Assembly: GCF_029958905.1 (NCBI RefSeq)
Contig: NZ_CP124614.1
Span: 1,054,001 to 1,118,000, forward strand
Direction of reading: 5' to 3'
From: Vibrio sp. YMD68
GTDB lineage: Bacteria; Pseudomonadota; Gammaproteobacteria; Enterobacterales; Vibrionaceae
DNA length: 64,000 nt
In this document: positions 37,696-48,085 of the stretch, one piece after another
How positions within the stretch are numbered: position 1 is the stretch's first letter
Layout of the letters: the number at the start of each line of letters is the position of its first letter
Translations under genes and position numbers: made by a program
The notes under the pieces: model-generated
What the model saw: the letters and a program-made list of their open reading frames with translations, nothing else
What the model was told of the DNA's origin: nothing
Databases searched by the model: none

Positions 37696-38682
37696 ATGAA
37701 ATCAGCTAAGCTTTATCGTTATCAGTTACCTATGGATAGCGGTGTAGTTCTAAGAAATCATAAGCTCAAAGAGCGTGTTGGGTTTATCGTGGAACTGACG
37801 GAAAATGGTCGGGTCGGTCGAGGTGAAATTTCTCCTTTAATTGGCTTTAGTGTCGAAACCACTGAAGAAGCAGGGCTGCAAGCTCAGAAACAGCTTGAGT
37901 TGTGGGTAGCTGGGCAGAATGCTGATTATGATGAACTCTATCCTTCTGTCGCCTTTGGTTTATCAATGGCCGAATTAGAGCTGGCTGGTGAGTTACCGAA
38001 AGAGGGTAATTATCGCTCTGCTCCTTTGTGCAGTGGTGATCCTGATGAAGTATTACCGGTACTTAGCGCGATGGAAGGCAATAAAGTAGCCAAAGTCAAA
38101 GTGGGGCTGTATGAACCTATTCGTGATGGCATGATCGTCAGCTTATTGCTTGAATCGATCCCAGACCTAACGCTTCGACTCGATGCCAACCGTTCATGGA
38201 CACTGGAACAAGCTCAGAAATTTGCCAAGCACGTCGCCCCTTCTTTGCGTCAACGCGTTCATTATTTAGAAGAGCCTTGCATGCACCCTGGAGACAGTTT
38301 TTCTTTAGCGATAGATACTGGCATAGCGATCGCATGGGATGAAACCCTTCAACACGCAGTGAAAAAACATGACTTTTGTTTGGAGGATTTGACCGGAGCA
38401 AAAGCGATCGTCATTAAACCGATGCTGATTGGTTCGGTTTCACGTTGCATTAATCTTATTGAAAAGGCTAAGGTATTAGGTATTCAAGCTGTGATCAGCT
38501 CAAGTATTGAATCTAGTCTTGGGCTGGATCAGCTTGCTCGTTTCTCTTTATGGCAATTGCCAGATGAAGTTCCAGGTCTTGATACCTTAAATTTATTTCA
38601 GTGCCAGTTAGAGACGGCTTGGCCCGGTTCTACATTGCCTGTGCATCGATTAAGTGATCAACCCGTTATGTGGCAATCCTAG
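37696..38682 (+). CDS. menC: o-Succinylbenzoate synthase MenC
   Basis: Enolase-superfamily dehydratase, SHCHC to o-succinylbenzoate. 328 residues. Metal and catalytic residues: KVKVGLYE (Lys pair), RLDANRSW (Asp), YLEEPC (Glu), AWDETL (Asp), IKPMLIG (Lys). ATG 37696 (MKSAKLYRYQLPMDSGVV) is chosen over 37654 because it matches the family start and has GCGGA upstream. The stop overlaps the menE GTG. Confidence 0.92.
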   Translation: MKSAKLYRYQLPMDSGVVLRNHKLKERVGFIVELTENGRVGRGEISPLIGFSVETTEEAGLQAQKQLELWVAGQNADYDELYPSVAFGLSMAELELAGELPKEGNYRSAPLCSGDPDEVLPVLSAMEGNKVAKVKVGLYEPIRDGMIVSLLLESIPDLTLRLDANRSWTLEQAQKFAKHVAPSLRQRVHYLEEPCMHPGDSFSLAIDTGIAIAWDETLQHAVKKHDFCLEDLTGAKAIVIKPMLIGSVSRCINLIEKAKVLGIQAVISSSIESSLGLDQLARFSLWQLPDEVPGLDTLNLFQCQLETAWPGSTLPVHRLSDQPVMWQS

Positions 38683-40115
38683 TGTCAACGACTTCGTTAA
38701 GCATTCAAAGGTGGGCTCATGAGAGCCCATTTTCTTGTGCTCTCATTACACCTAAGCAAAGTTATAACTGGCTTCAATTGCATCAATCTGTGGTGGATTG
38801 TGCGTCTCAGCTTATTGCTCAAGGGGTCAGGCAGCATGATGTTGTCACCATTATTGGGAAAAACCAGCAAGACATGGTGTTAATGTATTTGGCGTGCTGT
38901 CATATTGGCGCCATCGGTGCGCTGACCATGCCACAACCTTTGGCATTACTTCAGCAAAAATTTGAACGTTTGTATAAGCGAGACGCAAAGCCGCTTGTTT
39001 GGCTAACAGACACGGTTTGGCAGAGCTTTACCGATGAAGATCAACAAACTCTGCGTACCCGCTGCACCCGATTCGTTATCAATGAAAATCGATCGGATAA
39101 CGGCATCAGTGTTGATGGAGGCAACTCAGTCAATACTATAAACATCGCATCATCCAATATAGCCTCGATCATTTTCACGTCAGGCTCTACCGGTGCCCCA
39201 AAAGCGGTCGCCCATAGCTTTGCTCAACATTTCGCTTCAGCCAGTGGGCTATTGCAAGAATTTGATTACGGCTTTGGCGATACCTGGCTTTTGAGCTTAC
39301 CGCTGTATCACGTGTCTGGGTTGGCGATCTTGTATCGATGGCTCTCTGCGGGTGGTTGCTTAAAAGTAGGGCAAGGGAATCTCAATCTCGACATTAAAGA
39401 TGTCACCCATGCATCGTTAGTGTCGACACAATTGAGCCGATTGTTCGAAGTGAAACTCCCATTGACGTTAACGCGCGTGTTACTGGGTGGTAGCCATATT
39501 CCAGAAAGCCTGACTGCGCAGTGCGCTAAATTACACATTGATGCGTGGCTTGGTTATGGCATGACGGAAGCGGCGTCAACGGTCACAGCAAAGCGGGTGA
39601 ATACTAGTTCGACGGCAGGTCGCGTCATACCAAACAGAAAGCTAAAAATTGAAAATCAACGGATCTTCGTTGGTGGTGATACGTTAGCGGCAGGGTATTT
39701 TCTTCAAGGAAATATCACGCCGATCATCGATAACGACGGTTGGTTTGATACCAAAGATCTGGGCTGCTGGGAAAATAATGAATTACGGGTTATTGGCCGC
39801 GTTGATAACCAATTCATCTCGGGTGGCGAAAATATTCATTGTGAACAAATAGAAGCGGAGCTAAATCGTCATCCAGTGGTAAACCAAGCTTTTGTTGTGC
39901 CCGTCACTGATAAAGAGTTTGGCCATAGACCAGTGGCAATGATTGATGCTGACATCTTACCGTCCAAAATAGAGATGGATGTCTTTTTAAAAGAAAGGTT
40001 AGAAAAATTTAAGTGGCCAGTTGCTTATTATTTGATACCGCCTGAATTGTTCGCGTCAGGCATTAAAGTGTCCCGTAAGGAATTAAAGCGATGGTTAGAC
40101 ATTCAACTTAGTTAA
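38682..40115 (+). CDS. menE: o-Succinylbenzoate-CoA ligase MenE
   Basis: AMP-forming acyl-CoA ligase of menaquinone synthesis, about 477 residues. P-loop-like FTSGSTGAPKAVAH, then GYGMTEAAS, and the DTKDLGCW and GRVDNQFISGGENIH motifs of the adenylating superfamily. Likely starts at GTG 38682, overlapping the menC stop (TAGTG); a GTG at 38670 is the alternative. Ends the men operon. Confidence 0.92.
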   Translation: MSTTSLSIQRWAHESPFSCALITPKQSYNWLQLHQSVVDCASQLIAQGVRQHDVVTIIGKNQQDMVLMYLACCHIGAIGALTMPQPLALLQQKFERLYKRDAKPLVWLTDTVWQSFTDEDQQTLRTRCTRFVINENRSDNGISVDGGNSVNTINIASSNIASIIFTSGSTGAPKAVAHSFAQHFASASGLLQEFDYGFGDTWLLSLPLYHVSGLAILYRWLSAGGCLKVGQGNLNLDIKDVTHASLVSTQLSRLFEVKLPLTLTRVLLGGSHIPESLTAQCAKLHIDAWLGYGMTEAASTVTAKRVNTSSTAGRVIPNRKLKIENQRIFVGGDTLAAGYFLQGNITPIIDNDGWFDTKDLGCWENNELRVIGRVDNQFISGGENIHCEQIEAELNRHPVVNQAFVVPVTDKEFGHRPVAMIDADILPSKIEMDVFLKERLEKFKWPVAYYLIPPELFASGIKVSRKELKRWLDIQLS

Positions 40116-40511
40116 TTTTGGTATTACCTAGTCCAAAACATCATTTCTTCTCTATATAGCGATAATTCATAATAGAACGTATGAATGGATTGAAAGTGCA
40201 TATAGGTTGAAGGATGAGAGCAGTATTATTGAGCGCCGTGGTGATATTGGTTGTGGTAGCGATAAACTCACAAGGGTTAGTCCGATCATTGGCGGAATTG
40301 TCGGCCTTTCTTTGCGTGGTTGGTCTTGTTATTAATGTAAAGCGTAAGAAAAGCGCCAAAGTGACATTATCTAAAGTGAAAATAGAAGCAGAAGAGCTTT
40401 GAATCTTACTGCCGTCCAACTGATGTTGCTGCCTCATGATGTTAAAGCACGATTTTAACAACCGTCTCTTAAAAGCATGATGTGAAACCACCGTTTAAAG
40501 CCCTTCACCCT
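40116..40511. other. Intergenic region after menE, one doubtful small gene
   Basis: 396 bp. A 62-codon frame at 40214-40402 (plus) encodes MRAVLLSAVVILVVVAINSQ and a second hydrophobic stretch followed by a basic tail, so it looks like a small membrane protein. Its only Shine-Dalgarno candidate (GAAGG) directly abuts the ATG. I leave it as possible. Nothing else is seen. Confidence 0.4.
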
Positions 40512-41435
40512 TTACGTTAGCATTAACCATGCAAGTGACGTTGTGGATATTAATACCCACAATGCAATCCCATAGAGCAGAGGCTTTGGCCCAGCAGCTT
40601 TGAGCTTCTCCACTGAAATACCGCACCCGATCAAGAAAAGACACAACACCAAAGTTTGCTTTGCTAAAGCAAATATCCCCTGATAGATATCTTCAAACTG
40701 TGGCAATAAATCACTGACAAAAATTGCCACGCAGTAGAACACAATGAAATAAGGGATGGTGATTTTTTTAGATTCATTGCTAAAAATCAACGCACTTACC
40801 AACGCCACAGGCACGATCCAAAGAGCTCTCGCCAGTTTTAGAGTGGTTGCAGTCGTCAGCGCCTCTTCTCCGTAGGCAGAAGCGGCCCCGACAACCGATG
40901 AAGTGTCATGAATAGCAATAGCAGCCCAGGTACCGAAAGTGTGCTGTTCTAAGCCTAGCGCGTGGCCGATGACAGGGAAGATAAATAACGCGATCGAATT
41001 AAGAACGAAAATTGTCGCCAGTGCTAACCCCGTCTTTTCATCATCCGCCTTAATGGCGGGCGAAACCGCTGCTATGGCACTTCCGCCACAAATAGCGGTT
41101 CCAGCCGCAATCAAATACCCCGTGACTTTATCTAACCGGATCATTTTCGCGATAAACCACCCAATGACAAGCGTCCCGATGATGGTCGTCATGATAATAC
41201 CAATACCATGACGAGTTACCGCTAGCGCTTCTTCAAATTGGATCCCAAACCCTAAGCCTACAATTGAAATGGCCAATAGTTTTTTGGTCATTTTCCCAAT
41301 CGATAAATGGCCAGGAATAAGCCCAAAGCTGGCGAGGAAAAATCCGATAATCAAAGCTGTCGGAGAAGACACATAAGGCGTTAAACAAAAGGCGCCTGCA
41401 AGCCAAAATGGGAATTGGTGTTTTATTTGATTCAT
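40512..41435 (-). CDS. YeiH-family putative sulfate exporter
   Basis: 307-residue membrane protein of the UPF0324/YeiH family with about ten hydrophobic segments; [17 protein letters not shown] and [12 protein letters not shown] are the family-conserved stretches. Members are annotated as putative sulfate exporters on limited evidence. ATG at 41435 has a weak Shine-Dalgarno. A single-gene unit. Confidence 0.82.
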   Translation of the reverse strand: MNQIKHQFPFWLAGAFCLTPYVSSPTALIIGFFLASFGLIPGHLSIGKMTKKLLAISIVGLGFGIQFEEALAVTRHGIGIIMTTIIGTLVIGWFIAKMIRLDKVTGYLIAAGTAICGGSAIAAVSPAIKADDEKTGLALATIFVLNSIALFIFPVIGHALGLEQHTFGTWAAIAIHDTSSVVGAASAYGEEALTTATTLKLARALWIVPVALVSALIFSNESKKITIPYFIVFYCVAIFVSDLLPQFEDIYQGIFALAKQTLVLCLFLIGCGISVEKLKAAGPKPLLYGIALWVLISTTSLAWLMLT

Positions 41436-41550
41436 ATTAATCGGTCATTTGAAAACAGAGTGTGTAGTGTATAAGAAAAATAAGATCAATGAGTCTTAAT
41501 GATTTGAACAAGCGTTAAGTTAAATTGAACGCTGGTATAAAAGCAGGCAC

Positions 41551-41588
41551 AAAAGCGGGTAGAAAAGGCGGGCTTCTGTTCTACCCGC
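41551..41588 (-). terminator. Terminator of the MFS-acyltransferase gene
   Basis: GCGGGTAGAA (41555-41564) pairs with TTCTACCCGC (41579-41588), followed on the minus strand by TTTTGTG. Confidence 0.8.
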
Positions 41589-41603
41589 GTTTTGGTTTGA
41601 TTA

Positions 41604-43478
41604 TTACTTAAACTCCCCACGGAGTTGCGAAACCTTATCTCGCATCAGTTGGGTTGTCGCGGTACTCGATGCTACAGGCTCCCCGATTTCAATTTCTATT
41701 CTAGACCAGCATCGGCGAGGGAATCCTTTGCAAGCGCGCCCTTTAAATCGGCTAAAATAGCTGCCCCATAAGCCTTTGAGCGCCACTGGAATAACCGGAA
41801 CGGGGCTTCGCTTTAATATGATGTCCATGCCACGCATAAACTCTCCTACCTCGCCGTCTGATGTTAAACGACCTTCAGGAAATATACACACGATATGACC
41901 GTCACTTAATGATTTTTCGACATCTTGAAACGCTCGTCTCAGAGAGCTTTTACGGTTGGCTGAAATTGGAATCACGCCGGCTCGTTTCAAAAAACCTTTG
42001 ATGGGACGAAAGTTTGCGTAGTCCTCTTCCATAACAAAATGAATAAGGCGAGGGCATACCGCACTCAACAGAAGCGCATCCATATAGCTGACATGGTTAC
42101 ACACGATGAGTGCACCGCCTTGTTTTGGAAGATGGTGAGTGTTGGTGTGTTTCACACGATACATAGTGTGGGTTAAGATCCAAACCAAAAACCTAACGAC
42201 AAAAACGGGGACTTGAATACACAGGTAAATCGCAACTAAAAGGTTTAACACCGCGAGTAAGCCAAATAGCTGAGGGATGCTAAATTCAAGAACACTCAGG
42301 AATACAATGCCCAATACCGCACTGCCAACCATTAATAGGGAATTGTAAATATTCAGGGCGGCGATGACTTGTGCTCTTTGCTTAGGTTTGGCTCGTAATT
42401 GCAATAAAGCGTACAAAGGGACAATAAACACGCCCCCTGATGCTCCGAGTAGAAGCAGGTAAGCAAACACCGGCCATAGTGGCTTGTAGGCAATGAACTC
42501 AATAAAGCTCGTAAATTCAGGTAACACGTCAGGAATAGCCGCCACCATTAAATAACCAAACAGGCTAATACCAAGGCTGCCCAGTGGGACAATACCGACT
42601 TCAATTCGATGATTGGACAGCTTGTCACAAGCTAACGATCCTAAGGCGATGCCAACTGAAAAAAGCGCCAAAAGTAAGGAGACCGCACTTTCTTGACCAT
42701 TGAGATGCAACTTAGTGAAATTAGGAAATTGAGTGAGGTAGGTGGCACCCAAAAACCAGAACCAACTGATCGCCATGATGGCTTGAAAAATGACGCGATC
42801 AGATTGGGCAATAGCCAACGTTGTTCTTGTCTGTTTGATGGGTTGCCATTTAAATTCCAGCTCAGGTGCACTAGCCGGTGCTTCTGGAATTTTTCGGCTT
42901 GAGAGGTAGCCTATGATCGCTGAGGCAATGACACAAAATGCAGCAATGTATTTCGCATAGTCTGTTGATGCAATCACACCCGCGGCGAGTGTGCCCAATA
43001 AAATAGCGAGAAACGTTCCTGTTTCAACTAAAGCGTTACCAGACACAAGCTCATCGGATTTTAAATGCTGTGGTAGCAATGCGTATTTTACCGGGCCAAA
43101 AAATGCCGATTGCGTTCCCATCAAGAACAAAAGGACCAATAGAATAAAGTAGCTCTCGGTGATAAATCCAACGGCGCCTAAGCACATGATCCCAATTTCA
43201 AATAGCTTCGTAATGCGAATGAGTTGTGATTTCTCGTACTTATCCGCTAATACGCCTGCCGTCGAGGAAAAGAGAAAAAAGGGAAGAATAAATAGCCCAG
43301 CCGCTAAGTTAATAAATAAGTGACTTGAAAACGGTAGGCTGCCTACTGCTGCAAAAGCAACAAGCAGTAATAGGGTGTTTTTGAATACATTGTCGTTAAA
43401 AGCGCCAAAAAACTGAGTAACAAAATAAGGTAAAAATCGCTTTTTAGTTAGTAACGAAGATTGAGGATGCTCTGGCAT
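41604..43478 (-). CDS. MFS transporter fused to PlsC-type acyltransferase
   Basis: 624 residues. Residues 1-420 form a 12-span MFS domain of the LplT (lysophospholipid flippase) type (RFLPYFVTQFFGAFNDNVFK). Residues about 430-624 are a 1-acylglycerol-3-phosphate acyltransferase domain with CNHVSYMDALLL (H-x4-D) and FPEGRLTSDGEV. It thus resembles LplT-Aas arrangements but lacks the acyl-ACP ligase domain. Probably imports and reacylates lysophospholipids; inferred. AAGGACCTGCA before the ATG. Confidence 0.85.
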   Translation of the reverse strand: MPEHPQSSLLTKKRFLPYFVTQFFGAFNDNVFKNTLLLLVAFAAVGSLPFSSHLFINLAAGLFILPFFLFSSTAGVLADKYEKSQLIRITKLFEIGIMCLGAVGFITESYFILLVLLFLMGTQSAFFGPVKYALLPQHLKSDELVSGNALVETGTFLAILLGTLAAGVIASTDYAKYIAAFCVIASAIIGYLSSRKIPEAPASAPELEFKWQPIKQTRTTLAIAQSDRVIFQAIMAISWFWFLGATYLTQFPNFTKLHLNGQESAVSLLLALFSVGIALGSLACDKLSNHRIEVGIVPLGSLGISLFGYLMVAAIPDVLPEFTSFIEFIAYKPLWPVFAYLLLLGASGGVFIVPLYALLQLRAKPKQRAQVIAALNIYNSLLMVGSAVLGIVFLSVLEFSIPQLFGLLAVLNLLVAIYLCIQVPVFVVRFLVWILTHTMYRVKHTNTHHLPKQGGALIVCNHVSYMDALLLSAVCPRLIHFVMEEDYANFRPIKGFLKRAGVIPISANRKSSLRRAFQDVEKSLSDGHIVCIFPEGRLTSDGEVGEFMRGMDIILKRSPVPVIPVALKGLWGSYFSRFKGRACKGFPRRCWSRIEIEIGEPVASSTATTQLMRDKVSQLRGEFK

Positions 43479-43493
43479 TGCAGGTCCTTATTG

Positions 43494-44084
43494 TTACCAA
43501 TTCGATAGGTAGTTAGACAGTAAATTTTCGATCAGTTCTTTGCCGTCTATAGGAGCAGAAGCAAAGAACTTATCATCCACACTTAAAAGTGTAATACCAT
43601 GTACCCCAGACCACAATACTCGGCTCGCCTGCAGGATCTCGCTCTCAGTTCTTTGAGGGGCCACAATACCCAGTAAGCTTTCAAGCATGCCTGTCATATT
43701 ATCGATACGTTCCGATTGCCATTGAGGTAATGTTTCGCCATTCATGTTATGAGCAAAAATGAGTTGCCAGCGATAGGGATTCTGTTGGGCAAAATCATGA
43801 TAACAATAAGCCAATTCATAAAGAGCAGTTCGTGGATCGCGGCTTTTTTCTACCACTGTTCGTGCTTCAGAGCTTAATTCGTCTAAAGTTTGTGCCACGA
43901 CATGAAGCAGTAGTAAATTATAATTACCAAAGACATTAACCAATGTACTAGGAACATAGCCAATCAAATTCGCTATCTTACGTAAGCTGAGATCGTGGTG
44001 GGGCTTGTCTGCTAAAAAGTCTTTAACAGTTTCAAGAGTCAGGGTGATAAGCTCTTCGCGGGTATGATCGTTTCTACGGGCCAT
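43494..44084 (-). CDS. TetR/AcrR-family regulator
   Basis: 196 residues with an N-terminal helix-turn-helix (TREELITLTLETVKDFLADK...LSLRKIANLIGYVPSTLVNVFGNYNLLL) and a TetR-type C-terminal ligand domain (WSGVHGITLLSVDDKFF). ATG 44084 (MARRNDHTREE) is preferred to 44144. It lies 15 bp upstream of the MFS-acyltransferase gene and is co-directional, so it may control that gene; ligand unknown. Confidence 0.85.
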   Translation of the reverse strand: MARRNDHTREELITLTLETVKDFLADKPHHDLSLRKIANLIGYVPSTLVNVFGNYNLLLLHVVAQTLDELSSEARTVVEKSRDPRTALYELAYCYHDFAQQNPYRWQLIFAHNMNGETLPQWQSERIDNMTGMLESLLGIVAPQRTESEILQASRVLWSGVHGITLLSVDDKFFASAPIDGKELIENLLSNYLSNW

Positions 44085-44261
44085 GATACATTTACAATTA
44101 TGAACAACGTTCAATATTTTAGGGAAGCAATAGGACAGCGTCAACTAAGTCTGTGTGTTTTTGCAATATTCTGATACATACAAATTGAGTTGATTGTTTT
44201 AATAGATTCACTAAATGGTTATGATTAACGTGCTTCTATAATTATTACATTAAGGAAAAGC

Positions 44262-45176
44262 ATGAAAAAGATTTTTTCACTGATAGCACTCATCATGGTG
44301 TCAGTTGCTGTAGCTCCGCTTGCAGAGGCGAAAAGATTTGGTGGTGGTAAATCTTTCGGAAAGAGTTTTAAAACCGCACCAGCTCCAAAACAGCAGACAA
44401 CGAATACCAGTAACGTCAGCCGAGATCAGGGCGCAGCTCAAAAAACCAGTCGTAAAAGTGGTTTGATGGGCGGTCTAATGGGGGGGCTTTTAGCGGGTGG
44501 CCTACTTGCGGCATTCTTTGGTGGTGCTTTTGAAGGTATCCAGTTCATGGACATCCTCATTATGGGGCTTATCGCATTTCTCGCTTTTCGTTTTCTGCGC
44601 GGCATGCTCGGAGCCAAACAAGGCAGTATGAATCAGGCTCGTCAACAGCCGGCGTACGGTGGAGCAGGCCAAAAGTTTGAACAGCCAAATGTTCATAATT
44701 TTGAACAACAGCCAAACACGGCGGCATCGCATACCGCAACGAATGCTGCAACGAATAGCTCAACAGGTGGCTTTGGTTTTGGCGCGCAAAATGATGTTCC
44801 ATTTAACTTTCCACCGTCTTTTGACCAAGCGGGGTTTGTCAACGGTTCTCGTGAACACTACCGTATTTTGCAAGGCGCTTGGAACCACAACCAACTCGAC
44901 ACCATTGAAGAATATGTATCTCCGAGTTTGTTTGAAGATCTCAAAGCAGAGCGTGCTAAAGCGGAAGGTGATCAACATACCGATGTTATGTACGTTGATG
45001 CTGAAATCGTTCGCGCCGACTGTGACGCAACAAAAGCACAGTTGAGCCTGCAGTTTAGCGGCCGATACCGTGACACAGTAGAAGGCGTTGAAGAAGACAT
45101 CGAAGATATTTGGCATTTAGAGCGTGATTTGACGCAACCTAATGCGCCTTGGTTAATCGTTGGTATTCAAGGTTAA
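44262..45176 (+). CDS. Tim44-like domain protein
   Basis: 304 residues. Signal peptide or N-terminal anchor (MKKIFSLIALIMVSVAVAPLAEA), then a Gly/Ala-rich hydrophobic stretch (about 68-110, GLMGGLMGGLLAGGLLAAFFGG) likely spanning the membrane, a Gln/Asn/Thr-rich linker, and a C-terminal Tim44-like fold (about 188-304, ending PWLIVGIQG). Tim44-like domains bind lipid or partner proteins; the bacterial role is not settled. AAGGAAAAGC precedes the ATG. Confidence 0.85.
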   Translation: MKKIFSLIALIMVSVAVAPLAEAKRFGGGKSFGKSFKTAPAPKQQTTNTSNVSRDQGAAQKTSRKSGLMGGLMGGLLAGGLLAAFFGGAFEGIQFMDILIMGLIAFLAFRFLRGMLGAKQGSMNQARQQPAYGGAGQKFEQPNVHNFEQQPNTAASHTATNAATNSSTGGFGFGAQNDVPFNFPPSFDQAGFVNGSREHYRILQGAWNHNQLDTIEEYVSPSLFEDLKAERAKAEGDQHTDVMYVDAEIVRADCDATKAQLSLQFSGRYRDTVEGVEEDIEDIWHLERDLTQPNAPWLIVGIQG

Positions 45177-45214
45177 CACTCACCTTAAAGGTGGTTACTC
45201 AATTTAGTCATTTC

Positions 45215-45248
45215 AAAGCGCTCAGATCTCAAGTCTGAGCGCTTTTTT
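45215..45248 (+). terminator. Terminator after the Tim44-like gene
   Basis: AAAGCGCTCAGA (45215-45226) pairs with TCTGAGCGCTTT (45234-45245), then T run. Marks the end of the core-like part of the window. Confidence 0.9.
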
Positions 45249-45469
45249 ATTTGAGTTTCTAATCCAAAAGATCATAATCAGAAAGCACACAATAAGAAGG
45301 AATCAACAGTGGCTGAATTTAAATACAAAAACCTATCTCAACATAGCTTATAAGTCAGTATCATCAAAGTTTTTATCAATACGTAACATATCCATAAATC
45401 TATGCTAAAATTATAATTCTATTTATGGATTGTAATCGTTTAGTAGAATATTTACTCAAAGGTAGCTTT

Positions 45470-47656
45470 ATGATTTTGAAAAAAAACAATTTAAATTTCG
45501 TTATTCTTTTCGTTATTTTTCAGTTTTTATGTTTATTATTGGCCACTATGCACTACATTTCTATAGATAAAAAAATTCAAAGCCTTATTGATGAACATGA
45601 ACAAGCGAGAGCGACTATTACTTCTTTTATTTATAGCTTTAAAAACAAAAAGAAACTAATCAATCAACCGTTGAATTACTCAAAAGAAGAATATATTGCA
45701 AATTTAAAAGAAATAATTATTTTAGAAAACCAACAGAATAAATATGCATTAGATAAAATAATTTCCAATTCAGATCCATACGATGAAATGGATGAGGTAA
45801 CAAAAAATAATCTTTCAAACCTTCTAAATCATATTTTTAGTTTAAACTCAAAGCAGAACGAGATTTTGATTAGTGTAGCAAAAGAATATCATTCTGCAAA
45901 ATTAAAAAATGACAATCATAGTATTCGAGAAATAATTATTTTTATGTTTGACAACCAATTCACAACCAATCAATATGTGATATTATTAGATAGTATTGAG
46001 TTCTTAAATAAATTAAATTCTTGGTACGTAATGGAAACAGATCGATTACAAAGTCGATTTCACATAGTTACGACTATTATAATATTAATGATCTTGCTCA
46101 TGGCAAGTAGTGTTTTATTTTTTGTAACTGTCATTAAAAAGCACTTTATACAGCCTATATTTAGAGCGTCTTCATACATTGAGAATGGAGAGTTAAACAA
46201 AGATAGAAGATTGTCAAACATAAGAACTAGAAGTAAAGACTGTGAAATTTTATTCAAAAAAATTGATAGTTTAAATATAAAAAATGGCAATCAACTAAAA
46301 AGGCAGGAATTATATATTTTAGAGGTGGAAAGTCTCAAAGTATTAGCTGAGAGAAATTATATAAAGAAAAGTACTTTCTTATCCCAGATGAGTCATGAAA
46401 TACGAACCCCTCTAAATTCTATTATTGTTGGTTTACAGTTATTTGAGCAATCAGAATTTAAAGATAAAGAAGTCTTTTCTAATATAATGTTATCATCAGA
46501 TATTTTAATAAATATAGTTAATGAAATACTTTACATAGGTAAACTTGAAGCAAATGAAATAAATTTAAATTTAAATGAAACTGATTTAAAAGACCTTGTA
46601 TCTAGTATAAAAAGTATTATACAGCCTTTAGCCAAAAATAATAAAATTCATATTGAGATAATGTTATCAAACGAAATTCCCTTAAAAATTAAGATTGATA
46701 AACAAAAAATCAGTCAAATAGTTATTAATATTGTGAATAATGCTATAATACATGCGAATAGCAAAGTGGTTAGAATAAAGATTTCATATAATGAAACCGA
46801 ATCAATGATCGAATTTAAAATAGTTGATGCAGGGATTGGTATAAGTAAAGAAAAAATAAATTTGCTTTTTTTGTCATATAAGCAATTAGATGAAAAATCA
46901 TCTTTTTCGACAACCGGGTTAGGTTTGTCCATTTCAAAAAGTTTAGTAATAATGATGGATGGTAAGATTAAAGTTTGGTCTAAGGAACGAGTTGGAACAT
47001 GTTTCGTTATTAAAATACCTAATCATTCAAAAAATAGTCATCCAAATTCATCTTCTGTACTAAATAGCATCGATTTTTCTAAGGGTGCATATGACTTCCG
47101 AACATATTCTTTTTTGATTAAGCAATTATCCGTTTTAAACTTGGACTCAAATAAGATTGTTTTAAAAAACAACCTAAATGAAAGTAACTTTAAAGTGTTG
47201 GATATTTTTTCAGTATGTGAGTTTTATGAAAATAACAGGTGCTTAAATGATAAAGTTATTGATACTACAGTTAGAGGTAAAAACATAAGCAATATCAAGA
47301 TAGTAGTAGCGGAAGATTATAAGTTAAATATTAATATAATGAAAAAAGTCGCACAACAACATGAATTGAATTTTGATTTCGTACATAACGGTCAGGAGCT
47401 TATAGAGCTCCTGTCCGAAAATCTAGGCTATTACGATTTAATATTAATGGATATTCAAATGCCTATCATGGATGGTCTAGAAGCAACTAAATACATTCGT
47501 CAGGTCAAATTAAGTCATATACCAATAATTGGTCTTTCAGCTAATGTAGAAATAGAGTCACAAAAGGCCTGCTTTAGCGCCGGAATGAATGCTTTTATTC
47601 AAAAACCATTCGATATAATAGAATTAAAAAAACTAATAATTGAGCTCTGTTCATAA
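45470..47656 (+). CDS. Hybrid sensor histidine kinase
   Basis: 728 residues, AT-rich codon use. Membrane segments at about 9-28 and 197-221 flank a periplasmic domain of about 165 residues that I do not recognise. HisKA box FLSQMSHEIRTPLNS with phospho-His 309; HATPase N box NIVNNAIIHANSK (about 421-433), VDAGIGIS, and TTGLGLS. C-terminal receiver (about 610-728) with phospho-Asp 661 in LILMDIQMPIMDG and Lys in FIQKPF. No Hpt domain is fused; a separate Hpt gene lies downstream (48936). ATG 45470 with AAAGGTAG upstream is preferred to 45425. Confidence 0.92.
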   Translation: MILKKNNLNFVILFVIFQFLCLLLATMHYISIDKKIQSLIDEHEQARATITSFIYSFKNKKKLINQPLNYSKEEYIANLKEIIILENQQNKYALDKIISNSDPYDEMDEVTKNNLSNLLNHIFSLNSKQNEILISVAKEYHSAKLKNDNHSIREIIIFMFDNQFTTNQYVILLDSIEFLNKLNSWYVMETDRLQSRFHIVTTIIILMILLMASSVLFFVTVIKKHFIQPIFRASSYIENGELNKDRRLSNIRTRSKDCEILFKKIDSLNIKNGNQLKRQELYILEVESLKVLAERNYIKKSTFLSQMSHEIRTPLNSIIVGLQLFEQSEFKDKEVFSNIMLSSDILINIVNEILYIGKLEANEINLNLNETDLKDLVSSIKSIIQPLAKNNKIHIEIMLSNEIPLKIKIDKQKISQIVINIVNNAIIHANSKVVRIKISYNETESMIEFKIVDAGIGISKEKINLLFLSYKQLDEKSSFSTTGLGLSISKSLVIMMDGKIKVWSKERVGTCFVIKIPNHSKNSHPNSSSVLNSIDFSKGAYDFRTYSFLIKQLSVLNLDSNKIVLKNNLNESNFKVLDIFSVCEFYENNRCLNDKVIDTTVRGKNISNIKIVVAEDYKLNINIMKKVAQQHELNFDFVHNGQELIELLSENLGYYDLILMDIQMPIMDGLEATKYIRQVKLSHIPIIGLSANVEIESQKACFSAGMNAFIQKPFDIIELKKLIIELCS

Positions 47657-48085
47657 GTTATGGTCCTTTATACACAATTGAATCTTAATTTGATAAAATA
47701 TACACATTATTATAATACATTTAATTGCAATTTATCACATTAGACTAATCTAGCCTGAGAATAACCGAGAGGAAAAATTATAAAAAATAGCGCTGTCTTT
47801 ATATAGGTTTAAAAAGGTATAAAGGTTAAATGTTGAAATGAAAAATATAACCTTATTATATGTTGCATATTATTAATGCTGGTTTATTTTAGCGAACTGA
47901 AATTCTAACATTGCGAAAATTACATTCACATCACGTTAAGTATATCAAGATTTCTATCTTATAATGCACATAATAAAGTACAGGTTTTACAGGCTACAAT
48001 TTATGTTTTCATTTATATTCCAAAATGAAATACTCAAATAAATAATAGAATCAGCTTTTTATTCATATATCGCCTCGGATGTATA
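47657..48085. other. Intergenic region, nothing identified
   Basis: 429 bp of AT-rich sequence between the 3' ends of the convergent kinase and response-regulator genes. I see no open frame with a start signal, no clear hairpin with a T run, and no repeat. Confidence 0.5.

Noticed and set aside
40141-40491. 116-codon minus-strand frame after menE
   Set aside because: Overlaps a better-looking plus-strand small frame, has no start signal and no recognisable domain.
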